Shown here piece after piece: positions 11,262 to 22,520 of a stretch of 64,000 nucleotides of DNA. A model generated the notes under the pieces. That model was not told the DNA's origin and did not search any database. It saw only the letters and a program-made list of their open reading frames with translations. How positions within the stretch are numbered: position 1 is the stretch's first letter; every line of letters begins with the position of its first letter. A program made the translations under genes and the position numbers. The DNA is from Distichodus sexfasciatus (lineage: Eukaryota; Chordata; Actinopteri; Characiformes; Distichodontidae): positions 124,001 through 188,000 of the forward strand of contig JAVGVS010000012.1 of the NCBI GenBank assembly GCA_032718565.1. Reading direction: 5' to 3'.

Positions 11262-11403
11262 GGGAGGTTGTTTCTGTAACCGTTTCACTGAGAGCAACTT
11301 GCTCAGAGTCCCAGTGACGGTAGTATTCAAATCTGGGGGTAACAACGGAACCCACAACCTTTTGGTTAAGGTAAATATCCTAACCACTAGACCACCGCCA
11401 CCT
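11262..11403 (-). mobile_element. SINE family C fragment
   Basis: Body and head in complement: 'cttgctcagagtcccagtgacggtagtattcaaatctggg' and 'cctaaccactagaccaccgcc'. The L2-type tail is not recognisable on the left. Confidence 0.6.
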
Positions 11404-11656
11404 CATTTTGAAGAGGAACGCTTATGCACATTTGAGAAAAATACTACAGTTCACACACTTCTGACGTCAGAGTCAATTTTCTACTCAAAAACAACTTTCC
11501 ACAAAACATTACTAAAAATTAAACGAAAAGCCTAAAGCAGAGGACGACGTCTATTACGTCTCGGTCTGGCTCCTCAGAGGTGGAACTCATTTCCCCTCAT
11601 TGTCCCCTTACTGTCTTGAAACGTCATTTAAAGACCAACCTCTTGAAGGTGAACTG

Positions 11657-11877
11657 AGTGAAAGTGATTGTCATTGTGAACACACCACAGCACAGCACAC
11701 AACAAAATGTGACCCCTGCATCTGACCCATCCGTGAAGGAGCAGTGGGCAGCTGACGTGGGCAGCGCCTGAGGAGCAGTGCTTGGGGACAGAATCTTGCT
11801 CATGAGTACCTCAGTGGTACCTTACCGGCGGCCTTCCGATCACAGGACGAACGCCTTAATCGTTATGCTACCAACTG
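11657..11877 (-). mobile_element. tRNA-derived SINE (family A), near full-length
   Basis: Complement of a family A copy: tail (gtgattgtcattgtgaacac), body (ggagcagtgggcagctgacg, gagtacctcagtggtacc), and a head ending at an A-box complement 'tcgttatgcta' (11860-11870) and 'ccaactg'. The B-box region is deleted (accggcggccttccgatcac). Confidence 0.85.
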
Positions 11878-11949
11878 TTTCAAACTGACCTAGGGAAGTA
11901 GCCGGCCCTCATACTTACAACTGTTAGTTATTTTACTAATTTTAAAAAA

Positions 11950-12516
11950 TGTTTCCCCAAACGCAGTGCATTTTGGACATTTGCGCAACAGTTTTCATTT
12001 GTGTTCTTGGCTGTGCAGATGGCATCTTGTACACTGAAAGAGTCAGGAAAGTCAAGAAACTTGGTGGAAGGCAAGTACAGCTTCTCTTCATGTACTCGAT
12101 GTACGTCGCTCTGGATAAGTGCATCTGCCTAAATGTAAATTGGTTTTACGATCCAATTTCTCATGTCTGGAACCCAGCAGCGTTATTTTCTCTCATACCC
12201 ATATCCAGCACTGATACAGAAGTAATTCTGGAACCATCTCTCAACACTTTTGGACAAACAGGCTCTGTTTCTGACAAAAACAGAAATAAATTCCATGTTT
12301 GTAGACATAATGTTCCCTCTTAATGCTTTTGAAAATAATTTGTACCAAAAAGTGATGATAAAAAGATAATCCTGTAGACAAAAAAGTAAACAAAAAAAAA
12401 ATCTGTTCCTTCAAGAAATCTCCTAAACGTTTGATTTAGGCATAGGCATAAATGAGACAACACCGTCACTGATGGTCTAGAAATCTGGTTCAATTCCACA
12501 AAATAAAATTTAAAAA
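11950..12516 (+). repeat. tandem duplication, copy 1
   Basis: Paired with 12574-13278. Shared landmarks, in the same order: caaacgcag (11958), the family D segment with 'gatgtacgtcgctctggata' (12107), 'ggttttacgatccaat', 'aggctctgtttctgac', 'aataaattccatg', 'gttccctct', 'aagataatcct', 'aagaaatctcc', 'accgtcactg', and 'ctggttcaattccac' ending at 12499. The copies are old and gapped. Confidence 0.75.
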
Positions 12517-12573
12517 TGCTACTTTCACTCATCATGTATTTAAAATTACATTTAAAATTAAAAAAAAAAAAAA

Positions 12574-13278
12574 AACTCTCTCAAACGCAGGGTACTTTGG
12601 GCTCTTATGTAATAGCACTCGTGTATTATATAAGTGTGTAGACATTAACTTTTGACTCGGACAGGGTTTGGAAAGGTAAGAAACTTAGTTGAAGGAAGGT
12701 TTAAAAGTCTGAAGAACAGCTTCTCGTGGAGAACTACAAAGCTCTGATGTACAGTACGGAGCTTTTGCCAAATGCTATAAACATAAATTAGTTTTACAAC
12801 CTAATCGTTTGAGTCTGGGATTGGTCCATGTTCTCATTATCGTTCAGCAAAAAAATATTAAAGTTGAAAATACCAAATGTTACCAATACCAAGCCTCTTC
12901 ATTTTATTTCCCAACAATATGCAGCACAAACACCAAAGTTAGACTGGAATTAATCCAGTTCATCCATCTGGCCGCACAACAAGCCCTTAAGAAGCAAATC
13001 ATGGCTGTTACATTTCACACCTAGCTCTGAATCAAATGGGTTCTGTTTGACAAGACAAAAATTAGGAATAAATTCCACGTAGGGTAGATATGATGTTCTC
13101 TGTTCCCTCTCAATGTTTCAGAGGGAAATTATAGACCAAAATGAAAGATAATCCTCTTGACTCATGACCAAAAAAACATCGTTTTTTAAAAGAAATCTCC
13201 CGTACATTCAAACAAGGCCAAACCGTCATTTTTGGGCCTCGAAACCTGGTTCAATTCCACTGGAAAAACAAAAACAAA
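12574..13278 (+). repeat. tandem duplication, copy 2
   Basis: Second copy of 11950-12516, offset about 624 bp at the left landmark (caaacgcag, 12582) and 761 bp at the right one ('ctggttcaattccac' ending at 13260). It is therefore about 140 bp longer, mostly in 12830-13020. Its family D portion lies at 12600-12790 and ends 'gccaaatgctataaacataaa'. Confidence 0.75.
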
Positions 13279-13279
13279 A

Positions 13280-13690
13280 ACCCAAATCCATTCCCAGACC
13301 CGAGGAGCAAGTGGCCAAAGAGGTTGCATGACTCAGGAGTTCCCACAGTCAGCTGGAGCCGATCCAAACCCCCTACGGCACTCTCTCTCTCGCTCTCCAA
13401 TCTGTGCCAGTGCAGCAGCGATCCTCCACGTGGGCAAGGCTGGGACGCCTCAGTGCCGTCACGCTTTCGTCTGCCACACCTCCTGGTACATTCCCACGAA
13501 TGGGGGGTGGGGGGGAGCGAGGAAGGGAGGGCAAAGAGGGAAGGAAAGGAGGGGAGCCAACCTGTCACGAGACTTGTCATAACGTTGGCCGACATGATCC
13601 CCCAAGATCCCTCGCTGCAGGTGTTACCTCGCATCACGTCCTTTTTCTCGTTGACGCCCCTCCCTCCATTTACCTCCCCCCCCCGCCTTT
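13280..13690. other. GC-rich unique sequence
   Basis: C- and G-rich, with frames open on both strands at once (13324-13908 + and 13251-13925 -). Neither has a recognisable domain, and their length reflects low stop-codon density in GC-rich DNA. Includes a G-rich stretch at 13502-13556. Confidence 0.4.
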
Positions 13691-15020
13691 TTTCTCCTCC
13701 ACCAGCCGGGGCGCGCATATGTAAATCCGCTTGTTTAACACGCCGCTGTTTATTCCCCGCTCTGGCAGCGTCTGCATATATGCAAAGCGGAATGGGCGGA
13801 GAGCCCCGGCAGAATGGAGATTGCGCTAACACGTCACCGCCAGAGAAAGAAAGAAAGAAAGAGAGAGACAGAGAGGATCTTCTCTTTTCTTTCGCCCTCC
13901 ACCAGTAAGGACCGCTTCGCGCCAAGGACGATGTCGCGCTAATCCGCCGCCGCTTGATATTTGCATGCTCGCTAATTGCCTCCCTCCGCCTCGAGTGCCT
14001 CCATTTTTCATCCTTGCCTCTTTTTTTTCTTTTTTAAAAAAAAACCCCATTAAATTATGTGCGTTAATCCAAGCCACGGAGCCCGCGCTGGATAATCGGT
14101 GCCAGGACAAAAGGAAGGCACAAGTTTAGCCCGTCTCGCCTCTACCTTTACCTCCTTTCCCCGGTCTACGGCGCTTTATCCGGGTACAGAAACGAACAGC
14201 TCATTAGAACATCCCGTTGTCATCGTGCGTACGACATGCTCTGCATGTCGAATATCATTAGCGGCGAAACGTTCCTCTCTCCGGCTTTCCGCATGCGTCG
14301 GGCAACGGCAATTATCAGTCGCTCAGGACTCCATCAGTATGCACGGACCGTTGTAACGGGCTTGACGCTGCATAATTGATCGCGCTTTTTTTTTTTTTTT
14401 TTGCCTCAGCGGAAAAAAAAAGACGAAAAAACAATAGCGGAATCCTTTCATTCGTCCTCTCGTGATCTTTTGTGCCAACGTTGATGGAGACCATCCGGTG
14501 TCTCCCTTGTTGCCAAGCGTATCTCCCTCTCACCATCTTGTGCCCAAGAAGAAAAAAAATAATAAAGTGCTTCGCATGCATAATAGCCTCTAATTCTTCC
14601 CGGCTTGGCTGGGCTGGGCTCGGCTTGGCTTTCTGATCCTTAAAAGGGCGGCGTGCGATTTGCATAGCCACATTCAAATGAGCTCCCTCACAAGGCGCAG
14701 CGCAATTAGCTCGGCTCGCCACCGCCGTAGCCATAGCCGCCGTGTTAAACTCTCGTTTGCCAGCCTCCTTCATTAAAAAAAAGAGCCCTTGTCTTCAAGC
14801 AAACTAGCGTTAATTCCACAAAAGCGGGGGGGTGTTTAAAAAAAAAAAAAAGACAACGATCCTGATGAGGCATTCGTTTATTCCGCGGCGACGTTTTGTC
14901 GGCTAATTTACGCCGTCCTCCTTCCCTTAAAGCTATCCCCCTTTGTCTTGGCTTTGAAATTTACAAAATCGTACAAGAAATCAATACGTAATTGATTATT
15001 CACTTTTCCCCGGCTTCAAA
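13690..15020. promoter_or_regulatory. candidate CNE cluster
   Basis: Repeat-free block with many AT-core words in CpG-bearing sequence: 'gcgcatatgtaaatcc', 'ctgcatatatgcaaagcgg', 'cgctaattgcctccc', 'cattaaattatgtgcgttaatcc', 'gaatatcattagcgg', 'cgcaattagctcgg'. It is interrupted by homopolymers (T at 14387-14402, A at 14839-14851). The texture suggests several transcription-factor-dense elements; conservation is not tested. Confidence 0.4.
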
Positions 15021-15138
15021 CAGCTCGCACGCGCAGTAGATCGCAGAGTGTTCCCTCCTTTTCCCAGGCAGGAGGAAGGAAAGAAGGCAGGCTGGTTGGC
15101 TGAAGGCAGACTTGGTGGTTGAGCTCTGGGAGGCGAGA

Positions 15139-15205
15139 GGAAGAGGAGGAGGAGGAGGAGAAGAAGACAGCAGCAGCAGCAGCAGCGGCAGCGGCGGCGG
15201 TGGCA
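15139..15205 (+). repeat. trinucleotide-rich run (GAG/CAG/CGG)
   Basis: (GAG)n near 15142-15160 passes into CAG repeats near 15169-15186 and then CGG-rich sequence. The frames through it show poly-Ser, poly-Ala or poly-Glu and nothing else gene-like. Confidence 0.75.
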
Positions 15206-16200
15206 ACGGCTGTAGCCGGAAGCCTGGCGAAGAGAAATGTTGTGATGTGTGCAAGATGCCAGCTTCCAAACAGGAAAGCCAGACTGGCCGTTGCAAGAAA
15301 GGGATGGAGGGATGAAAGGAGGGATGGAGGGTGGGGGATCGAGTGTGAGAAGGACCCACCTCAGCTTTTGTAGAGGGGAAAAGCTAAGAACTGGACATTC
15401 TGGGGGGAGGGGGGGGTGGCATGAAGAAAACAACAGGAGCCAGGGTGATGTGGGCAGGAGACGTGGACGTGGCAGGATGTGTGCTTTTTGGGCGCAAGCG
15501 CACCATGGCGAAATGTTGGCACTGTGCCACCCGACTCCCAGGAGAGCTCCTTATCAGGAACATTATGGGAATGTGTGGCAAAGTGGCGCACGTGGGAGGA
15601 GGCAGATGGCAAATTTGGCACAGAGCCAGAGCCAGGAGGCTGACGAACGGCTGCGCGCCAATGATTTAGCCACTTGTTGCTCGTCTGAGAGGAAACCCCT
15701 CAGCGCCGCCACCCCCAGTGGTGGGCGACACGCCAACGTGACGTGCTACAAGTTCCCATTGACGTGAGAACGTCTGCCCCACCAGGAGAGGCGCGTGGCT
15801 GAACGCGTGCAAAGGGAGGGGAGGCAGAGGGGCGGGCGCAGGGCCAGGAAAAAGTGGGGGTGGGCAATCGCTGCAACGGGCCCCCTCTTTTGCCTAATGA
15901 GGGGTGGAAAGCTGGCATTCAGGGATGAGATATGCGACGCATGCTAATGCGCACCGAGCAGACTGCCTCCTCCCCGTCTCTGCGGCGGACTGGATTGTGC
16001 CACGGATATGGAGTCTTCCACAGAATTCCAGCTCAAGGGGAGGGCACCGGGTTACCCGTTTGGCACCTACTTCCAAAAATGGGAATCTCGCCCCGGCATC
16101 CATCGTCAGAATAAAGGTGGACACAAGTCAGCCAACGGCATTTTTTTTGTTGGAGGAGCAGAGTTCGCTTCAGAAGCGTCCAGAGGAGTCAAGTCAGAAC
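15206..16200. other. GC-rich unique sequence
   Basis: Unique, GC-rich and free of recognisable mobile elements. Several frames of 60-172 codons overlap on both strands without recognisable domains. May include conserved elements near 15880-16020 ('catgctaatgcgcaccgag'). Confidence 0.35.
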
Positions 16201-17400
16201 CAATCGTCCAATAAACGCCTCACGCTCCGGATAAAGGAAGACATTATGAAATGCCTGAGGTCGGCTGAAGGAGGAGGGGGGGAAGCTATGTTTGAAGTAG
16301 AGAAATTTCGAGTTACATTACGGGGTGGGGGGTGGGAAGGCGATTTGAATTGCCAATGCGGCGATGCATATCTGCATGTTAATTAGAGCGATGGCAGTCT
16401 CCGGTGCCGCGGCTGTGGCAGACGGGCTCGCGATCCTCAGCTCGGTGGAAGAAGATGCCGCCGCTCGTTCCGAATAAATTACTCCGTCTTTTGTTCTAAC
16501 GCTTTATTTTTTTTCCCGCTAAACAAACAGCCGCGACTCCTCCACTCCTGTCAACCCCCACCCGGATGAATTGCGGCGTCCGAAATTAAAATTATTGATT
16601 GATCCGCCGATCCATTTGAGAACAATTTAGATGAGGCAAGGACAAAAGCTGATATTGTAACAGATCGGCTGTGCGTTAGCAGTTGGGTTGCGACGGGACT
16701 GCAATTTGTCTTCCTTTGCTGCGACTTGGATATTAAAAACTGTAATTAGAGCGATGAGAGGAGGTGAAGATAGACGGCCCCTGGCATGGAAGGCTGCGAT
16801 GCGTTGCTTTTTGTTTACGTTTCTTAATGAGGATGCTAATAAACGTGCTACGATAACAGAAAGGTAGGTTTCAAAATAGCGCGTTATGTATCGGTTTTCA
16901 CATTTGCATGTAGCTTATCAGCACTGAACAGAATGGAAAAGAGCAAAAATAAATTTTTTATATGAATCCCATTATGTGTGTGCCTACTTTGTGTGCCTTA
17001 AACTCATCCTTCCTCATTGTGTGCACTGCAGGAAAAATGGATATGCGGCTGCCATGACAACATAAATTCCTTATTTACGGCTGGTGTGTACATTAAGGTG
17101 CTGGTCTTGGCGTTGAGGGGTCGTTATTGTAACTGTTCGTAACGAGACAGGAAGGAGAGACATCCTCATTTGGAGAAGCATGAGGGGGGCGATTGGCAAA
17201 CACAAAGCCCCACTAACGATTTGATTTTATTTTTAACGCCCGCTGTTAAAATCTCCCCAGGGACGATAACAGGTACACCGCTAATTAGCGCTTTTATGAC
17301 TTTGGCCACATGCCACATCTTACACTTCCTGCTGCTCACGTCATGTCATCCATGTGAAACGAGTAAGGAGTTAAACGAGCGGGCGAGAGCTCAATGACGA
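16200..17400. promoter_or_regulatory. candidate CNE cluster with repeated homeodomain-type word
   Basis: Contains the exact 14-mer taattagagcgatg twice in the same orientation (16380-16393 and 16743-16756). Nearby are 'gcgatgcatatctgcatg', 'aattaaaattattgattgat', 'cttaatgaggatgctaata' and 'ccgctaattagcgc'. Free of repeats, no plausible coding exon. The most enhancer-like block in the left half of the window. Confidence 0.5.
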
Positions 17401-18170
17401 CACACAGACACACACAGACAACATGGTGGGATATTTCTAATTAATAAGCCTGATAATGAGGTCGCGGTTAATTAGCCAGTTAAGTGCCAATCCCATGTCC
17501 CCTCTGGCTGCTGGAGAATAGAAAGGTGATGCTGCTGGACTCCATCCAATAGACAGTGCTGCAGACAACAGAGCCAGGAAATGACTCCATTCGTCATGGT
17601 GATTTGGAGGTGAAAATTCACTGTTGATGTGTCAGTTTGTTTACACACACACACACAAACAGATCTGATTGGAGGATGGGGTTAGAGGCTCCACACACTC
17701 ATATACAACAGCACGAAAGCTGAGCAAAGCGTACTTTTTCTATTACATAATAGTACAGTAATTAAAATGCTGCAATTTTTAAAAGTAATTTTTAGTAGGA
17801 TTTTACAAATAGTTTTTGGGTACTTTTCCCACGACCTGCTGAGAAATACTGGCTACCAAATCTGATTAATTAAAAACAACGTTTTTGAGGGTAAGCCCTT
17901 TGATGCCACGGAGACACACAAACACACACACAAAAATATATACTGTGTAACGGTCTCAGTTCACCTCTCATTTCTTCGGATATTGCATTAAAAGAGAAAA
18001 ATGATGTGCTGCAACATGTGCTATACGTAGACGGAATGTATCTGTCTATACAGTTTGTATATATAGCACACACACACACACACACACACAAGTGTATACA
18101 CAAACCATTTATAATACGACAATCCCTACGTCTTAATATAAAGAAATGGCTTCTCATTAAGCTTCTGCCT
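17400..18170. other. unique sequence with (CA) runs
   Basis: Contains 'taattaataagcctgataatg' near 17440, short (CA) runs at 17645 and 17913, and (CA)12 at 18067-18090. The stretch 17941-17978 resembles one arm of the short TIR element seen at 23362 and 39238. Confidence 0.4.
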
Positions 18171-18760
18171 GTGTGCTCACCGAGGACAAGCAAACATCAG
18201 GTTCTCTGGACTGATGTCATTACCTTAATGGCCTTTCATTCTGCGAGGTCATTAAGGGGGATATTAAAGCCGACTCCTGGTTTTTATATGCACAGCCGTG
18301 CGGCGGCGAGGTCACAGCCCTGAACTCTCATCTCCCCAACAAAGGGGTGCTCTGCGCAGCGGCCGCAGTCAGCGCACGTTAAAGTGCTCTTTTATGCATA
18401 TGCAGCCTCTCTGCCGAGATTGAGTGCAATATTTATGAGCTCCCCGCGACATGCATATTATTATTGTTATCTGTTTCGGGGAAATAACATTAGCCGCGGT
18501 GCTGGCAATCATCAAATTGCCTGATTTATACATCAATAACGCCGTGGAACGCCCTTGCGGCGGAAAAGGGGTTGTAAAAATTTATTTTAGCAGATTAATT
18601 AATCAGCGTGCATCAGGCAGCCAGTCACGTTCGGGTCACGTTGCCCGCATTGTTGTTTTGACGGCGACATTAAGAAAACCAGCAGCACACGCTTTGTGGA
18701 GAGACACCGAGGCTCTGGGTGAGTGCTTTGCTGAATAATCCAGTCTCCATTCATAAACGT
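18170..18760. promoter_or_regulatory. candidate CNE with POU and homeodomain words
   Basis: Carries atgcatatgca (18394-18404), 'cgacatgcatattatt' (about 18448) and the perfect 12-bp palindrome gattaattaatc (18593-18604), plus 'ccttaatggcctttcatt' and 'gaggtcattaaggg'. Unique, repeat-free, even composition. A 95-codon frame (18451-18738) is not recognisable. Confidence 0.5.
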
Positions 18761-19449
18761 AGGGAACATGTTCAGCAATAATACTCGCTTGTATAAGAGC
18801 TGTGGCCTCTGAATTGAACGGAATGCAGTGTTTTTTTTCTATAAACCTCATAAACACTTTTCATCAGCAGGGACCATGCACTGTGTGAGTTCGGCCCTTA
18901 ACAAAACTGTTCTGATGCCATCGTTGGTTTGTGATACTAGACATGTGAGACATTCTGCACAGCAATTTTTTAAAGAATTCACCATTGTTCTTGAATGCAG
19001 CATTTGCCAACACGTGTCTGCACTCTAAAGTCAATATCCGTCAGATAAAAAAGAAGGTTTAAGCTTTCGTTTTATTACACCGGGATCACACACACACATG
19101 ACTCCTCTACTAAATGTGCAAAGTAAACACATGGATTTAGAATTTTTTATAATATCAAGCCTGCAAGACAGGCAGCATAAAAAAGATGACTCTTGAGCCT
19201 ATACTTCCATTCCAATCAACGTCCCCAAATCCCAAGATTCCTTTTTACAATGAATGTACATAAGAATATATATACATAAGAGGTAGTACTCCACCAATAT
19301 GCTATTTTCAGGGCCAATATCGATTATTACTAACCAAGGAGGTTCATAACTGATAAACGGATATATGTGTACTGTAAAAATTAAAATGTGTCAAAACTCA
19401 GAATTACAAACAATCCAACACAAACCTTTATGCATATATATATATATAT
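18761..19449. other. unique non-coding sequence
   Basis: No gene or mobile element recognised. Becomes AT-rich after 19050. Confidence 0.4.
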
Positions 19450-19657
19450 TTTTTTACATTTACAGCATTTAGCAGACACTCTTATCCTCTTATCCACAGC
19501 GACTTCTATTTTCATTTTCAGGGACAGTCTCCCTGGGGCAACTTGGGGTTAAGGGTCTTGCTCAGGAACCCAATGATGGCAATACTAGAGGTCGGACTTG
19601 AACCCACGACCTCTTGGTCCAGAGGTGAGTGTCCTAGCCACTAGGCCTCCATCATCC
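19450..19657 (-). mobile_element. SINE family C, full-length
   Basis: The best family C copy. In complement: 'acatttacagcatttagcag' (L2-type tail), 'cagggacagtctccctgggg', 'ttgctcaggaacccaatg', then the tRNA-like head with 'ggacttgaaccc' (B-box complement) and 'gtcctagccactaggcc'. The tail abuts a (TA)n run at 19436-19450. Confidence 0.85.
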
Positions 19658-20203
19658 CACAAAACACAACAATTGCACAGAGCTCCCAGCTTTTGTGTCA
19701 GTATGCCAAACTTTCAGTGTTTTTATTCTTCAGCACTGACAGGCTAAACTCTTCTAACAAATCACAACGAGCGCAGCTCTGATCAGAGCACGTGAGACCT
19801 TCGACAAGCAGAAGGCAGTCCAGTTTCAGAACGCACGAAAACACTCGAGTGGGAAGAATACACAATGAAACACATTACGAGACTTAAATGCATAGCCTTG
19901 TATATTCTACTCTTAAGCAAGGTGTTAATCTCCACTTCAGCCGCTGGAAAATGACATTACAGACCATACACAGTTACTTTCCCAGGTCTACAATGCATCT
20001 AAACACAGTGTGATCTCTAAACGTGAGCTGAGAAAAGAAGAAATTTTGATAACTTGACCAAAAGCAACACCCAGTTCAATAGTGGACGTCTTTGAATCTA
20101 AAAACACAATGCTGGTAGATCAGGCACGAAGACAGACCCTACAACCTCTTGGTCCGTTGGGGAGAAGGATCACCAGGTATTTAATATTTATGTTGTTATT
20201 TAA
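19658..20203. other. unique non-coding sequence
   Basis: No gene recognised. 20107-20160 ('acctcttggtccgttgggga') may be a fragment of a family C head. Confidence 0.4.
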
Positions 20204-20405
20204 GTGATTGATTATTTGTCATTGTGAACACACCACAACGAGATGTGACCCATCTGTGAAGGAGCAGTGGGCAGCTGACATGAACAGCACCCGGGGAGAA
20301 GCGCGTGGGGACGGTACCTTCTTCATGAATACCTCAGTGGTACCTTTACCAGTTCGGGATTCGAACTGGTTACCTTCTCATCACAGGGCGTTAACCGCAA
20401 ACCAA
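20204..20405 (-). mobile_element. tRNA-derived SINE (family A)
   Basis: Complement of a family A copy. The tail is shortened after 'gtgaacacaccacaacgag', the body is intact, and the B-box complement is 'gggattcgaactgg' (about 20353). The A-box end is degraded. Confidence 0.85.
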
Positions 20406-20779
20406 ACCAACATACATAGTTAATCAAGTAAAATGTGTATTGAAATTTACGCCAAATGATCCCATGACTGTGCAAATCAAAGATAGATTTTAGAAATTAG
20501 AGTTTAACAACAGATTAAGTTAAAGAAATCTTACGATAAACAAAAAATCGAAAGGGTAAGAATAAAAATATAGAAACATGGATTTAGAAGATGTAACTGC
20601 ATGTGCATATTATGGCAAGAAACTACATATGTAAAGTGCAATGTAATTTTGGTACAGAATAAAAAATACACATACAGTTCTTTATATTATTACTGAACTC
20701 CTCACATAGTAGCTTAGACTTTATGAAGATACTGTTATTATTTAATAGATTGTTAAGAATTGTCATATTAAACTGCAGA
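20406..20779. other. AT-rich unique sequence
   Basis: Nothing recognisable is seen. Confidence 0.4.
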
Positions 20780-20990
20780 TGATCTTAAGCCCATTCAATG
20801 CAAAAAGACAATTCCCGGACCGAAACTGTACGTTGACTATCACATATAACTACATTGCACGGTCTCTTTTTCTACCTCTAGTTTAGAGTTTATATTTTAT
20901 AGTCTATTTATATGCTTACTTTACGTCGTTATTTATGCTTTATATCGTAAAAACTGGAGACACGATCTTTAAACGCAGGTATTTGACACG
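20780..20990 (+). repeat. dispersed repeat E (LINE 3'-end-like), copy 1
   Basis: 'cattgcacggtctctttttctacctctagtttagag... tttatagtctatttatatgctt... aaaaactggagacacg' shares the order of words with 27880-28110 and 40245-40520. In the last copy the segment ends 'agatgacaaagtttattttgactttgac', a layout typical of fish LINE 3' ends. Confidence 0.5.
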
Positions 20991-21309
20991 GGCATAAATG
21001 TACAGCATGCAAGTCTAAAATAGCAGGTTGGTGACAAGCAGGAAGAGTTCACATAAGTTTGAGTTATATTAAACAAGCAGGAAGTAGCACTGGTTAAGAA
21101 TGCTTTTGGGAAACGCACCCCTGGCCGATTAGTGCTTCGAAAATTTACCATTTTTATGGTCATCGGTGTCGGGCATTTTTTAAGCCAATATGCAGATAGA
21201 ATCTTTTTTGCCATAATACTCCTGAAGTTTTTGCCTGATTTCAGCAGCTGAAACTGACTGGGGTGAGACAAGTCTCTGACGATCCTGATTGCTCTGCTGC
21301 GGTATTTCC
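20991..21309. other. unique non-coding sequence
   Basis: No gene recognised. Confidence 0.35.
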
Positions 21310-21770
21310 TGGTGTAAATGTCAGTTGCAGAGCTACTTTTAAAATGTTGTAGCTTTAAAAGTAACTACTTTTTTCAACAATAGTGATGAAGTGCAACAAA
21401 AGTGTACATTGTTACAAAAGAAAAAAAGAATTCTCTCTTTAAAAAAGACTGGCATTTTAAAGTAGCAGATGTTTCTGTTTGGTGTTGAATTAGCAGAAGT
21501 GGCACCTGATAGGCTACTGTGCCATGTGATGCACACTCACTGAGTCACAGCAAACTCTCAGCACACTCTTGGCAGCTGCGAGATGGAGTCTGAGAATGAA
21601 GACTGAAGCAAAAATCTGTGACAATTTCTCTGTAGCTTGTAGTGTAGCTAAATACTCCTTTAAACAGCAGCTGGGCTGTGGTTTAGATACTTGTAATCAT
21701 AAGTAGCTTGAAAATCTAGTTTAAAATCAGCTTTCCTGTTAAAGTGACGCAGTTAACCACTAATAGGCTA
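21310..21770. repeat. possible MITE-like repeat (gtagct-rich)
   Basis: Both edges carry related words: 'cagagctacttttaaaatgttgtagctttaaaagtaactac' on the left and 'tgtagcttgtagtgtagctaa' with 'aagtagcttgaaaatctag' on the right. This style is seen in fish non-autonomous DNA elements. I could not define clean termini or a target duplication. Confidence 0.35.
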
Positions 21771-22029
21771 ACGGATAGAGGAGCGTGGATCATGCTTCCA
21801 CACACTTCCTCTCACTCAACTAGGCTGTGATCCAAGTGGTCACACAACCTAAACCCCTCCAGGCTGCACGAGCCCAAACGGGACGCAGAGACCCAGAGAA
21901 GACACACCGACCACTCAACCAACTCAACCTCTGAGAAGAATAAGAAGAGGAAGAAATAAATACACAGCGCGACTCACAATTGTGATGCAAATGAGCTCTA
22001 TGATTCTTTATCACGAACACGGCCATGCT

Positions 22030-22520
22030 AGAGCAACCGTAAGCCTTTATCAGCGACGGAGTGCATTTAATTAAAGATTGAGTCGGGGGCCCAAGCGTCT
22101 CGTTATGCCGCTCACGCTCATGGAGATTATTGTAAACGCGGTCCTCGCCAAGGAGTGCACTTCAAGGGAAGGGAAAACAAATATTTGCCCAGGTACGACG
22201 AGCTGTGTTTTTAAAAAACGCTCGCAGAGGTTGCGTCAGCTTGCTGCGTTCGCATTTTAATGTTCTCGCCTGTAAACGAGGGACGGAAATCACACAAAAG
22301 TGCCACACGCACAACAACGAAAAAAATGGTGATAGGGCTGTCAGCCTGGGAAAAAGCTCCAATTACAACCGCTGAGAGCAATCGGACAAAATCTGCAAAG
22401 CATGGCTGCTTGTTTGTATGCTGCTGAAACCTCCCTTCATGTTTTCCCCCCTCCATTATGACAGAGTTAATAACAGCCAGCACCGGCTTACAGCCTTAAG
22501 GCGATACAGGTCGGGCGCTA
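22030..22520. promoter_or_regulatory. candidate conserved non-coding element
   Basis: Unique block with 'gcatttaattaaagattgag', 'ctcatggagattattgtaaacg' and 'gacagagttaataacagcc'. Repeat-free and without a plausible exon. The overlapping frames at 22078-22483 on both strands are not recognisable. Confidence 0.35.

Noticed and set aside
13251..13925. 224-codon - strand frame overlapping a 194-codon + frame
   Set aside because: Both strands are open because of high GC and few stops; neither has a domain or a plausible splice context.
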